Below, piece by piece: positions 35,400 through 46,255 of a stretch of DNA of 64,000 nucleotides. The translations under genes were made by a program, and so were the position numbers. How positions within the stretch are numbered: the stretch's first letter is position 1; every line of letters starts with the position of its first letter. Source of the stretch: Toxorhynchites rutilus septentrionalis (Eukaryota > Arthropoda > Insecta > Diptera > Culicidae). The DNA lies in contig NC_073746.1 in assembly GCF_029784135.1 (NCBI RefSeq), positions 148,866,556 through 148,930,555 on the forward strand. The letters run 5' to 3'. The notes beneath the pieces were generated by a model. The model was not told where the DNA came from. It did no database searches and was given only the letters and a program-made list of their open reading frames with translations.

Positions 35400-36640
35400 T
35401 TAAACACGCAAATTCTCGGTATACATTTGACAGTATATATAGTGCAATAACGATTCGGCGTAATGCACATTACTCCCAAAACCCTCAATGTTTCGTTAGA
35501 TAGCTCGTACAAATGAAACACAAATTTCTGCATTTCTCGAGAATCAATCGTGCAAAAGCAACAAAATTTGGCATGTGTAGATTCTAGGGTGCAATAAATT
35601 ATTCTATGGTGGTTAGATACTCCTGCTCCCTCTCTTAGGAGGGGCTGCCATACAAATTTCTGCATTACTCGAGAATTAATCAAGCAAACGAACCAAATTA
35701 GGTATATGGAGGCTTTAGGGCACAATAAATGCTTTCACGGTGGTTAGACACTCCACCCCCTTCTCTAAGGGGGAGCTGCCATACAAATGAAGGACAAATT
35801 TCTGCATAACTCGAAAACTAATCAAGAAAATGCCAAATTTGGCATGCGAAGGTTTTAGAGGACACAAAAGGTTTCTATGGTGAATAGTCACTCCGCCTCT
35901 CTCTCTGAGGGGAGGGGAGGCTCTGCCATACAAATGAAGCATACATTATCGCATAATTCAAGAACTCATCAAGCAAACGGAACTAAATTGAAGCATGTAG
36001 AGGTTTTATGGGGAAGAAACATTTCTAAGGTGGTTCGACATTCCTCCCCCCTCTATGAAGGGGGGCTTCCATACAAATGTAACACAAATTTCTGCATAAC
36101 TCGAGAACTAATCAAGCAAACAAAACCAAATTTGGCATTTGGAGGTTTTAGGATGCAATAAATGATTCTATAGTGGTTCGACACTCCTCCCCCTCTCTTA
36201 GGGTGGGCTGTTATACAAACGAAAAACAAATTTCTGCATAACTCGGAAACTAATCAAGCAAACGAAACCAAATTTGGCATGTGAAGATTTTAGGGGACAC
36301 AAAACGTTTCTGTGGTGAATAGACACTCCTCCCCCCTCTCTAAGGGGAGAAAGGGGAGGGGTCAGTCTTTATTCTATCATATTTTCTGTATTGAACATTT
36401 ATTCCATGTAACGGAGAAACATGTTATCTCTTATCATGTCTGAAAATATTCTGATATTGTAATGATGAGTTTTGGTAGAAGTACTTGGAATTTTATAGTA
36501 AAAGGTAAATTCAACGGGGTTGATTAAAAGATCAGTCAATGAACAGTCCTGCTATTGGACTCATGCATTTGCGCTTAGTAGAATGTTTGGAGGAATTGAT
36601 AACAAAAAACAAATTTTGGGCCGTTTGCCGGGTCAGCTAG
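35400..36640 (+). mobile_element. Helitron-like non-autonomous element (3' end supported)
   Basis: The block ends GCCGTTTGCCGGGTCAGCTAG followed by T. A short GC-rich hairpin just before a CTAG end, with insertion next to T, is the Helitron 3' signature. Upstream lies a minisatellite, common in such elements. The 5' TC end is not identified and the start given is nominal. Confidence 0.5.
35500..36360. repeat. Minisatellite with ~140-bp units, about six copies
   Basis: The words TTTCTGCATAACTCGAGAAC, CCAAATTTGGCATG, GGTTTTAG and CACTCCTCCCCC(CT)n recur in order. The CTGCAT landmark lies at about 35527, 35661, 35802, 35948 (GCAT only), 36091 and 36232, a period of 134-145 bp. Units differ by substitutions and by the length of the C/T-rich and GGGG parts. 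Confidence 0.88.
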
Positions 36641-36732
36641 TCTTTAAATAAAATAAATATATTTCAAATACAAATTTCATACACTTTTTGCAATGTTTGT
36701 GCGTTTTATTTCAAAATGAAAATCAAAACCTT

Positions 36733-37216
36733 TTTTTTTATCCCATTTATTTATTTAAGGCTCATTAGCATTTTAGCTGTAACAGAGCCGAATTTTAATC
36801 GTGTACATGTCACATGGTTATCATATCTATAATTAGCACATTACACAGTTGCCATTCGCCAGTATTCCTTCTATACCAATACATATGGTACATTCACACA
36901 GTAGCCATTTAGTCGTAAGGGTATTCTTTCTGTTCTTCCATTATCCAGTTGGACCACCGGACAGCGGAGACAGTTGATTGATCATTGTTGAGTTATTTAT
37001 AGAACAGTAGCCCGATGTGTCTGGCAGAGCAGAGCAGTTGTATGGATGAATCGATCTTATTTCGACCGTGGATCGATCTCCATCGCTGATGATTGTTGCG
37101 TGGACGTAGCTATTCTGTAACAACACAAAGATGGTCAATGAGGGCCCTGAGTTTTGAACTCACGATCGATCGCTTACTAAGCGAACGCGCAACCAATGTG
37201 GCTACGGAGACCCCCT
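36733..37216 (-). mobile_element. tRNA-derived SINE, copy 1, with 14-bp TSD
   Basis: AAAATCAAAACCTT flanks the unit at 36719-36732 and 37217-37230. On the minus strand the head reads GGGGGTCTCCGTAGCCACAT and carries an A-box-like word GTAGCCACATTGG and a B-box-like word GAGTTCAAAACTC. The tail is AAATAAATAAATGGGATAAA. A second copy is at 60768-61257. The insertion is by LINE machinery to judge by the TSD. Confidence 0.85.
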
Positions 37217-37230
37217 AAAATCAAAACCTT

Positions 37231-37608
37231 AGAAAATCATCCTGTAGATGTAGATAATCTATTATTGATTTGGATTCAATACGCAAGTTCAGATAGGCGA
37301 TAACAATTCTAGGCTCGGATTTAAGAGGGATATAGGTGGATTCGGTTTCCAGATACAAGTTCTTAATTAGGGTTATTGAATAAATACTATTTTTCGGATG
37401 TAAGTTCCAGATTCAAATCTAATTTCATTTTTGAATATCTAGAATCAATGTTGGATTTTTTTTATTAACAATGCGTGGACTGTGTTTATCAAGGTACAAG
37501 TTTTACTTGGCCAATCAGAGCTTCATTGTAAATTTATAACACTTGCATTCGTTATATCGATTCCATTCAACTTTCAAAAGAAACGCGTGGATACAATACG
37601 TCAAAATT
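37231..37608. other. Intergenic sequence downstream of regucalcin
   Basis: AT-rich DNA between the SINE and the regucalcin stop codon. It should hold the 3' UTR and polyadenylation signal; I did not find an unambiguous AATAAA on the minus strand. Confidence 0.4.
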
Positions 37609-38717
37609 TCATAGCACTAGTTCATTCATTGGTGTTCCTGTTACACCCAAATTGGTCACTTTGAATGTTGCCCCTGCTGACCCTGTCGTGGGATCCGTAA
37701 ATTGACGCTTAGCTGTAGTAACATACAGTTCATCTAGACGCGGCCCTCCAAATGCAACGGAAGTTACTTGCTTTGCCGGTACATTTATTTCCGTATCGAT
37801 CTCTCCCCTATTTATGGTTATGATATACAGTAAACATCAAGAAAACAGGAGGAGAAGTGTTACCTGGAATTGATTTTCAGCACTTTAGCTCCGTAAAAAA
37901 TTGCCACATATAGATTTCCTTCTGCATCGATGGTCATTCCATCTGGGAAGTGAATTGGCTTTCTTCCCTTTTCTTTGAAATCATACCAAACTTTGCCATT
38001 GTCTGTTGATGAATATTCCAAAAATTATTTTTATAAAGGAAAAATAATATAAACATACTCAAATTTCCATTATCATCGACATCAAACTCCTTTATATCAT
38101 ATGCTCCCGAATCGGCATAATATATTTTTTTCGTTTGATCGTTCCAGGCGATTCCATTAGATATGAAAACATCGTTGAACTGTCTTACCAGACCACCTTT
38201 TCCGGCATCATATCGATAAAAGTTCCCAACGTTCACTTCGAAAGGATTCCCTTTACTCTCATCGATCATTGTTCCAGCGAATAATCGCCCACGGGAATCA
38301 ACTTTACCATCGTTCCAACGTTGATCTCGTTCTTCTGTGCCTAGTTGGGCAATGATTTTTATAAGACGTGCCTTCGTCGACGTGCCATCCCATGTTATTA
38401 AAACTAAACGATGACCATCGCCAATTACGAATTCATCACGACCTCCCTTTACTGGCACTATGAATGATGCGAACGAGCAGCCCTCTGATTGTACGAGTTA
38501 AAACCGTCAGCAAAATGAACATGTGTAACTGTAAGCTACTCTAAAACATACCAACTTTGGCAGAAAAAACTCGTTTCTTATTGTAATCGAATCGGTGGAT
38601 GGTTGCTTCCAACAAACTAACGTAGTACAAACTTTGTCGTTTTATATCCCAGTGCGGACCTTCACCTAGATCCAGTTGTGGCCCAGGAATTTCCTCTACC
38701 TTATAGTTGGTAGTCAT
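37609..38717 (-). CDS. regucalcin: Regucalcin / SMP-30 family gene, four exons, intact
   Basis: The coding exons are 38717-38552, 38484-38059, 38002-37864 and 37807-37609 (166+426+139+199 nt = 309 codons plus stop). All junctions have GT and AG and the phases agree. The product is a six-bladed beta-propeller that binds a divalent metal; relatives act as gluconolactonases or in calcium handling in the cytosol. Expected metal ligands are visible: Glu19 (LGEGPHW), Asn165 (ISNGIAW) and Asp218 (FPDGMTID); substrate-site residues sit in RWNDGKVD (~111-117). The length fits the family (about 300). The start at 38717 is chosen because it precedes VEEIPGPQLDLGEGPHWD, the usual N-terminus; a GTG at 38458 is internal. 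Introns are 50-70 nt, typical of Diptera. The exact physiological substrate cannot be told. Confidence 0.94.
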
Positions 38718-38861
38718 ACTGACAGTTCACCTCCGGGTTCGCTTAGTCTAACTTCACAACTAACTGGAAGTATTATGATAACCATCGTTTTATAATATTT
38801 AAGGTAATGGAGATAACGCAGGGTTTCAAGTGTGTAGTGTGAGTATTTCACAGTTTCCTTT

Positions 38862-39490
38862 TCTCGATTGCAGAAGTGGAACAACAATTCCAATGCAAGC
38901 TATCTCTTATGTTATCGGTATGACGAACATTCGATATCGCTGCTTTTATTGGATGCCTACTTCTGGTTTCCCCCTTTTCCACAAAACATTTATAACCTGT
39001 CTATTGACGGAACCGTTGGCGGATACTACAAAAAAAGATTCAATGATTTTGCAAACCTGCTTGCATAGGAATCGTGGCTTTCGAAAAAAAACTACTCGTA
39101 TACAGGAAGCTGAGCTGTCTCGAAACCTCGAAAGGAGCCGGACCGGATAAGCTGCAACCTTCTTTCATCAAGGCATGTGGCTCCTCGTTGGCTTTGCCGT
39201 CTACCGTGCTTTTCAACCGTTCGTTGAGAGAAGGGCAGTTTCCTGCTTTATGGAAAACTGCATCGATAATCCTTATTCATAAAGCAGGTGACGTCCACGA
39301 TGTGCAAAACTATAGAGGAATATCGATTCTAAGCTGCATCCGAAAATTTTTGAAAGTATGCTACTGGATCTCATTTACCCATCTGTCCGCCACATCACAC
39401 AGTGCGGCGTCCCATAGAAAAAAGTCAAAAAATTTACTTTTACATTCACCCAAACTAAGTAGGCGGTGTGTTTTATACATGTTTGAGGCA
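38862..39490 (+). pseudogene. LINE reverse transcriptase fragment (Jockey/CR1-like type)
   Basis: From about 39095 the frames read SKGAGPDKLQPSFIKACG, LFNRSLREGQFPALWKTA and ILIHKAGDVHDVQNYRGISI, then after a slip near 39355 SMLLDLIYPSVRHITQCGVP. This is the N-terminal third of a LINE reverse transcriptase. The part before 39060 is probably the linker after the endonuclease, with stops. It ends before the catalytic motif. Its type is like that of the LINE at 46745-47984 and unlike the I-clade copies. Confidence 0.75.
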
Positions 39491-39590
39491 TGCTGAAGTA
39501 TCTCAGTAGCCTTGTTAGCCCACCCAATTTGTCAGAACAAGCATGTGCAGTCAAGAAGTTTCTTCTAAGCACGTGGCAAATTAATTTTCA

Positions 39591-41341
39591 GTGATTCATA
39601 TAATCCGTTTCCTTAATTATTATTGGGCATACCAGAAAGGTAAAACTAAAGACGATTTGCAGTCTGTTCCTCAAATTGGTAAAGGAAGACTTCAGAAATC
39701 GTTTAACGAATGTTCGAAAAAGACAAAAAGGCGACGTGTTGAAGATCTTGTTAATAACAATGCACCTGAAGAGCTTGCATTCGCTGCCAATGTATCAAAC
39801 TGTTCGAGTGGAAATCAGGAGAAAACACTGACGGCGGCACAAGCACTGGCTCTATATGTTGATTTGAATCTCTCTGAAAGAAGGTACAATGTACTTCGAA
39901 GTACTTTGAATGAAATACATCCAAATTTGCTACCAAGTCTTTATGCATTGAAACAAGAAAAAGCAAAAATAACTCCTAAATTGATCTCTGCGACCGAGAC
40001 GTCTGCTGAAGTAGATTTACAAGATCTTATGAATTGCACCTCCGCTAGCATAGTCAAAGTCATAGAAATTTCGCTATAACTTCAACTTCAGTCAATCTCG
40101 TCTGTAAATGGGGTTTTGACGGCAAATCAGAGCATAGTGCATACAAGCAAAAGTTTACGGAAGCAGGGAGTTCAGACGAAAGTTTGTTAGTCGTTGCACT
40201 GATTCTCTTAATACTGATCGACTCCGCAAATAACGCTATCATCTGGATGAATCCTCGGCCAAGTTCAACATCGTACTGTAGACCGCTTAAATTTGTGTTC
40301 ACGAAGGAAGACTCACTAGCTATTCTTGGCATTCAGTCAGAAATGGAGAAGAAAATTGAAGCGTTACAGATTTTCATCATCAACAACGATAGCGGTCAGA
40401 TCGTTGTAAGTTTTGAATTCCAACTTACTATGATAGATGGAAATGTGGCAAATGTGCTTTCCGGAAATAAAGCTTCTGCAAAATGCTTAATTTGTGGATC
40501 TTTTCCGGAAGAGATGAATACATCGAAGGCTGTTGAGACAGTACCAAATACCGAAACTTACAAGCTAGGCCTGTCACCGCTGCATTGCAAGATAAAATGT
40601 TTTGAATGCGTAATTCACATCGGTTACAGGTTAGCATTATAGAATGTTTAATAGTGTATAAATAATAACTATCATTCATTTCAACAGATTGCCATTCAAA
40701 ACCTGGCACGTGAAAACTGCTGAACATAAGCAATAGTATGAAAGCAGGAAGCGAGAAATTCAAGAGGCGTTCAAGTCAAGGATGGGTCTAGTTGTCGACA
40801 AGCTGAGACCGGGGTATGGTTCAAGCAATGACGGCAACACTGCACGAAAATTTTTCCCGGAGCCAGCTCGGAAATAACCGGGGTAAGTGTGGAGCTGATA
40901 ACGAGTTTCGCTACAATTCTCCGTATAATATCGTCGAGGCGAAAAATTGATATGTCCAAATACCAGAAACTATTGTCGGATACAAGAGACATAAGCCTGT
41001 ACGGATGGTATTTTATGCCTGTAACTGTACCTAAGTTATTGGTACACAGTTCAGATATTATGGAAGCATTTGATCCGCCTATTGGCCAGTTATCGGAAGA
41101 GGCTTTAGAAGCTACACACAGGCTGATCAGTGAGAACAGGTTGAAGCATACAAGAAAAGCATCAAGAATTTACAGTAATAAGGACTTGATGAACTATATG
41201 CTGCTTTCTTTAGACCCTTCCATAGCAGGGAAGAGAAAAACTATAGCGAATAATCATCACACGGATGTCAATGATATTTTTTCTTTTTTTGCTGATACAG
41301 TTGAATTTGATTCTGTTTGTATTTTTAATGAAACTGAATAA
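39591..41341 (+). pseudogene. Transib transposase (RAG1 core relative), decayed, with intron
   Basis: Consecutive frames spell a Transib-type protein: an N-terminal region (39591-40076); KWGFDGKSEHSAYKQ with the first Asp (~40113); CRPLKFVFTKE; LTMIDGN with the second Asp; CLICGSFPEEMN; LSPLHCKIKCFECVIHIGYR; then a GT-AG intron (40630-40687) and LPFKTWHVKTAE, MGLVVDKLRPG, SNDGNTARKFF; finally WYFMPVTVPKLLVHSSDI and PIGQLSEEALEA with the Glu. These match the remembered Transib order that is shared with the RAG1 catalytic core. Breaks: a frame slip near 40070, a TAG near 40736 and a slip near 40870. The DDE residues persist. The CACWATG-type terminal repeats were not located. Confidence 0.87.
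40630..40687 (+). other. 58-nt intron in the Transib transposase
   Basis: Transposase homology stops at ACAG and resumes at ATTGCC. Between lie GTTAGC at the 5' side and TTTCAACAG at the 3' side. Removing it joins IGYR to LPFKTW in frame. The retained intron shows the copy is a DNA-level copy, as expected for a DNA transposon. Confidence 0.7.
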
Positions 41342-42057
41342 TTTACAAAATAATCGAAATATGTAAGAAAAGAAATAAGACATGAGCTATCTCATCACAT
41401 TAATTAAAAGAGGTGTACTTATTCAAAAACTAACAAATATTACAAAATAGAGAAAAAAAATATAGGAGGTTGTGTCCAAGATACGACCGCATTGTTGACG
41501 TAGAACTACGCTGTTATATTATAAAAGTCGTTTGTTTATACCTTCGGATATTATTCTATAATGCTGTGAAATTTTAGAAACAATTGCTTAATAGAACAAT
41601 CTCTGAAATGTTTTTTATCATTGTAGAACCAGTTGACTATAATTGACTGATGATTCATTCTTGCCTCCACAGAACAATACACTAGCTGATCGTATGTCGC
41701 AATTTATTTCATGTCAATGCATTGAAAATTTACCTCGAACGCTATTCCGGTGGCCTTTTTCCCAATTGACATAGACTCGGTTACAGTCGATTATATTAAT
41801 ATATCTTTGGCACCGCGAGGAAACAACAACAATGACAACACTTGCAAGTATCAAATATCATGCTACATGTTATTTAGTATTGCCTCAGTGAAATTGCACC
41901 TCCGGGCGTCGTTCGTACAACGTAAACCAAGCGCCAAACAAGCGTTCGCCATAGCATGCATACAGAGCCATACATTGGTGGCTTGAAACTACTAGGAATA
42001 TAGACACTTCTCATCATTTTGCGCTATTCTCAGAAGAAAAACTCCGGTTTATATTAC
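41342..42057. other. No gene recognised
   Basis: It probably holds the 3' part of the Transib element; no terminal repeat could be fixed. GGTTGTGTCCAAGATACGAC near 41470 recurs in altered form near 59193, and GACGTAGAACTACG near 41497 is like the edge of the histone block. Confidence 0.4.
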
Positions 42058-42362
42058 TGGCCTCGAAAAAAGTTGCATTACTTTCTCATACTCGAGATAA
42101 GCGCAGCTGTCACCCTTAGTGGAGGAAGTTTTGCTACTGGCAAGCGAAACCTAATCACATACATAATTCCAGAACGACATTCACTTTCTTGGTGATTAAG
42201 CAAGCGAAATAAACTCTTTTTTTTAATATCAACAACCTCGAAAACAGTAGCATTGCTTCATTATGATCAAGACTAGTGCAAATGCAATCCTAGTTGTAGG
42301 CAGTTTTGCAACTGGCACGAGGACCCAAATAACTTGTAACATTCCAGTACGACATTCAAGAT
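42058..42362. repeat. Two diverged tandem units of about 178 bp
   Basis: 42058-42180 and 42236-42362 share, in order, CCTCGAAAA, GCATT, AGTTTTGC.ACTGGCA, ACATTCCAG-like and ACGACATTCA. Divergence is high. Confidence 0.6.
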
Positions 42363-43238
42363 GCTTGATACAATCTTAACGCCTGCTTCGCCATAACGTC
42401 AGCTTAATACATTTATGTAATGTCAAAACACCTTCGAAGCCCTTATGATGACGGAAAACAAACAATGTGCACTGCTTGGAAAAAGACTGAATTATGCCAC
42501 ACAGCTTGTACTCTACTGTAACACCCATCGATGCGAATTCGCTGATGAGTTTGTCAAGAGCAACCGCCTTCACCACCAGCGGGTGGAGCTGGTTGCTGCC
42601 TGGGAAACGGCGTTTACATTTTCGACCGAGGCGCCGATGTCGCTTACTTCGCTGTTGTTCGATGCGAAGGCTCGGTTCAGTGCGAGCGCTTTTCACTGCA
42701 CCAACATCGCGTGCATCATTAGATGACGCTTGCCTCGAAATTTTATTGCCTCTGGCAATGCGTTCGTTTTTTGCAGGGCTCGAGCCAGCCTTTCTCTTCT
42801 TCTTGCTCATCACACACTGTGCGAAGCGTCCAATTTATGACGCGGAAAAAACACACGATATGAATAACGCGAAAAACGAACTAGAAAATCCACACGACGA
42901 TATCCAAGTTGAATTACCACTGGTGGGGTCCAATCTTAGATCGAAGCGCAGCGAAAGCAAAGAGAACTGGATTGCTCAACGGTCCGATGCCGAATTAAAG
43001 TTTGCCTCAGCGAGATCCACTGTTTATACTCTAGGCAAGTATTCCCCTTCATTCTTCTTCTTTTCCTTTGTTCACGGTGACTTTATATCCTACGATTTCC
43101 CCTTCGTTGCTCGTCGATAAGTTGCTCGTTATTGACAGCTCTGTTCGGGAAAGCACACAAATGGACTGAACAAATGCATGGGAAAATAAAAACGTTTAAA
43201 GTTTTCATGAATTTTAACCATTTACAAATCAAGGGATT
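42363..43238. other. No gene recognised; one basic ORF
   Basis: Minus ORF 42376-42813 (about 144 codons from the second Met) starts MSKKKRKAGSSPAKNERIAR and is very basic in its first half. Its plus-strand shadow is also open, so it may be a GC-content effect. I do not recognise it and see no splice or family support. Confidence 0.3.
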
Positions 43239-43718
43239 CATTCTTCGCCGATTGCCCGAAGTAACCAGACGAAGGAAAGTCGCGTCCAAGTTCCGTTATC
43301 GGTTACCGCGTGATTGTTGTTTTTTTTGCCGCTGAAGAGTTCATTTCGCTATCTGGATAGTGAGTGAAGTGCCCTGCCTGCAAGTGGATAGAGGCTTTCA
43401 TCCTCGGAAAGCCAAGCATTGGTTTTTGTTTTGTCGCTGCTTCGCCGACATTGGAGATTTCGCCGAGTCATCGTGCCAACAGTGACAGTGCGGGTAAGCT
43501 TTCACCGACGACTGTGTGTAGTGGTGTCGTAGGCACATTCCCACCACCAACGAGCTTTCAGCACGCTCCCGTTCATCTGCACTGGAGTGCGTTCATAGGT
43601 GAATAAGATTGAATATAGTGAGAGAAAATATTTATTAATTATAAGTTTTTTTTTGTTTGTTTTTGTGAATTATTATTATTTAAAAAAAAATACTTAGAAT
43701 ATAAGTGCCAATTTTAAA

Positions 43719-45290
43719 ATGGCAGAGGGTGGGGGACCTTCGGATATGGAGGTCTCTGATTCTAGTTCCCTCCTAAGTGATAAAAAAAAGTCACTTAAAC
43801 GCGTACCAAATACGGAAGATACTTCTTCTGGGGACGAGTCAGCTAACCCTACCAAGCCTCCCTCCAAAAAACTAGCAAATCTCCCATCTGCCCTTAACGA
43901 TCCCACTCTACCTTCAACCTCGTCTTCTCCCTCTGTTCTTCCCGCTCCTTCTCAAACTTCGTCTTCCCACTCTCAATCCCCGTCCTCGCCTTCCCCCCCT
44001 GTTATTCCCACTCCCCGTGTAAAGGTCTATCCAGAAGATGCGCCCGGAACTGGTTCCTGGGTTGTTTTCTTCAGGCCTAAGCCAAATGGAAAGGCGTTGA
44101 GAGTCATGCAGATCGCGAAAGATCTGGCAAGGTATACCTCCGTTTCGGAAATTTCGAAGGTTAGACCAAACAAATTGCGAGTTGTCGTGAATGATCGAAA
44201 AGACGCAAACAAGATTGTTGTCGATCAGCATTTTACAATTGAGTATCGGGTCTACATTCCCTCTCACATAGTCGAAATTGAGGGTGTGATAACCGAAACG
44301 GGCTTGACGTGCGAATACATTACGAGTGAAGGTACCGGTCGTTTTAAAAAACTGCCCTCGACGACTGTTAAGATCTTGGGTTGCCGTCAGCTCGGAACAG
44401 TCTCCCATGAAGGAGAAGAAAAGAAATTTACGCCGTCCAACTCGTTTCGAGTCACCTTCGCTGGTTCAGCTCTCCCTGACTACGTGATGGTAGATAAATT
44501 GAGGTTAGCCGTGCGACTTTTTATTTCAAAGCCAATGACTTGTCTAAAGTGCAAGTCAGTTGGTCACACGGCTGCTTATTGTGCCAATAAAGAACGATGT
44601 GCCACTTGCGGAGAACAACATGAGGGGAAATCCTGCAGTGCGACTGAGCATAAGTGTCCATATTGCGGAGGATCCCCACACGTGCTCTCAGCTTGTAAAA
44701 CATACAAGGCTCGCTGGGAGAAACAGAAGCGCTCTTTGAGGGAACGCTCGAAACGCACTTTCGCAGAAATTTTGAAGGGCGCTTCTCCACTGGCTCAAGA
44801 ACAACAACCAATCAATACATACAATGTCTTCGCTACGTTGCCAGTTGACGAAATGGAAGCGGATACAGCTAACGGGGGCACGCCGTTTATTTCTCAAGGG
44901 AATCCCCGGCGCAAAAATGTGACCACTCCCAAAGTTCAAGGACAAGTCCCTCCGGTGATACCCCCTGTTAGCTTGCCCAAAAAATCGAGTGCAGCGGATA
45001 AGCAATATCAGGTCCCTCCTGGCCTCCGTGGTAATAGTTCACCTTCGAACGACCCAGCACTCGAGGGGACATCAAAAACCCCAACTGTCCCTGTTTTTCC
45101 GTCAAGTTCAACTTCCCAATCGGGATTTATAAAGTTGTCTTACCTTGTGGATCAAATCTTCACGTGTTTTAATGTTTCCGACTCCATCAGAACCATTGTC
45201 ACCGCAATGCTTCCAGTACTAAAGACAATTTTGCAGCAATTGATGCAAACATGGCCCCTCCTTGCAATGATTATCTCTCTTGATGTCTAA
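43719..45290 (+). CDS. LINE ORF1, gag-like zinc-knuckle protein (copy 3)
   Basis: The frame of 523 codons is open from ATG 43719 (MAEGGGPSDMEVS) to the TAA that overlaps the ORF2 start in ATGTCTAA. It has the same layout as in copy 2: a Ser/Pro-rich start, a folded middle and three knuckles CLKCKSVGHTAAYC, CATCGEQHEGKSC and CPYCGGSPHVLSAC. It presumably binds LINE RNA. It is intact, although its own element lacks a reverse transcriptase, so it could act only in trans. Its N-terminal half differs from copy 2 far more than its C-terminal half. Confidence 0.87.
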   Translation: MAEGGGPSDMEVSDSSSLLSDKKKSLKRVPNTEDTSSGDESANPTKPPSKKLANLPSALNDPTLPSTSSSPSVLPAPSQTSSSHSQSPSSPSPPVIPTPRVKVYPEDAPGTGSWVVFFRPKPNGKALRVMQIAKDLARYTSVSEISKVRPNKLRVVVNDRKDANKIVVDQHFTIEYRVYIPSHIVEIEGVITETGLTCEYITSEGTGRFKKLPSTTVKILGCRQLGTVSHEGEEKKFTPSNSFRVTFAGSALPDYVMVDKLRLAVRLFISKPMTCLKCKSVGHTAAYCANKERCATCGEQHEGKSCSATEHKCPYCGGSPHVLSACKTYKARWEKQKRSLRERSKRTFAEILKGASPLAQEQQPINTYNVFATLPVDEMEADTANGGTPFISQGNPRRKNVTTPKVQGQVPPVIPPVSLPKKSSAADKQYQVPPGLRGNSSPSNDPALEGTSKTPTVPVFPSSSTSQSGFIKLSYLVDQIFTCFNVSDSIRTIVTAMLPVLKTILQQLMQTWPLLAMIISLDV

Positions 45291-46255
45291 TTTAAATAGA
45301 GAGGTCGGAGATATCACTGTTTTACAGTGGAATTGTCGTAGTCTTATCCCTAAATTGGATACATTCAAATTTCTAATTCATAAACTCAATTGTGATGTTT
45401 TTGCTCTATCCGAAACCTGGCTCTCTTCTCAAAATGATCTCTCTTTCCACGATTTTAATATAATACGCTTGGACCGCGATGACAGATACGGAGGGGTACT
45501 ATTGGGGATCAATAAGTGTCACTCATTTTTTAGAATTGACCTTCCACCTATTGGAGGGATCGAAGCTGTTGCTTGTCATGCAAACATCAGAGGCAAAGAC
45601 CTTTGTATTGTCAGCTTGTATTGGCCTCCGAGAGCTGCGGTTAGCCGCAAGCAACTTGTTGACATGTGCTCACTCCTTCCTGAGCCACGATTGATCTTGG
45701 GAGACTTCAACTCTCACGGAACTGCCTGGGGGGAACCGTACGACGATAATCGTTCATCGTTGATATATGACCTTTGTAACAGCTTCAATATGACCGTTTT
45801 GAACACTGGTGAAACAACACGTGTACCTAAACCTCCTGCTAAACCAAGTGCTCTTGACCTCTCGCTTTGCTCGAATTCACTATCGATAGATTGCAAGTGG
45901 AATGTAATCCAGGATCCCAACGGTAGTGATCACTTGCCAATCAAAATTTCTATCACCAATGGGTTGAATTCTTCTGAATCAATAAACATGGCATACGACC
46001 TCACAAGACACATTGACTGGAAAAAATATGCGGACGCGATTGCTCTAGCCATCAATTCCAGAGATGGTTTGCCTCCATTGGAGGAGTATAACTTCATTTC
46101 TCGTTTGATCTATGACAGCGCGGTTCGCGCTCAAACGAAACCCATCCCAGGTTCCACTATTCGTCGAAGGCCTCCCAATCCATGGTGGGATGGCCAGTGT
46201 TCCAAGCTTTATGGAGATAAATCGAATGCATTTAAAGCTTTTCGGAAACGTGGAA
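45283..46255 (+). pseudogene. LINE ORF2, endonuclease part only (copy 3)
   Basis: From ATG 45283 the APE endonuclease is complete and open: LQWNCRS, SETWLSS, GDFNSHGTAWG and SDHLPI. The sequence is nearly identical to copy 2 to about 46255 (FRKRGT), then diverges into unrelated AT-rich DNA and soon meets a stop at 46291. The reverse transcriptase is absent. Confidence 0.87.

Larger units (their letters stand above)
43239..46255 (+). mobile_element. I-clade LINE, copy 3, 3'-truncated
   Basis: It starts CATTCTTCGCCGATTGCCCG, resembling the CATTCGTCTTCC start of copy 2, and contains a 5' UTR (43239-43718), a full ORF1 and the first third of ORF2. Homology to copy 2 stops inside ORF2 at about 46255. 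The RT and RNase H parts are missing. No matching TSD was found, so the missing 3' part was probably lost by a later deletion or insertion. The 5' end is set by likeness and is uncertain by tens of bases. Confidence 0.82.

Noticed and set aside
35500..36360. CRISPR array
   Set aside because: Units are ~140 bp tandem copies without unique spacers, and the DNA is eukaryotic.
38456..38458. GTG at 38458 as the start of the regucalcin frame
   Set aside because: The upstream exon 38717-38552 supplies the normal N-terminus with the metal-binding Glu, and the splice phases agree.
42376..42813. Basic minus-strand ORF as a histone or other host gene
   Set aside because: Its residues do not follow any core histone, an overlapping plus frame is also open, and there is no splice or promoter support.
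44521..45005. Minus-strand ORFs within LINE ORF1
   Set aside because: They are shadows of the zinc-knuckle coding frame.
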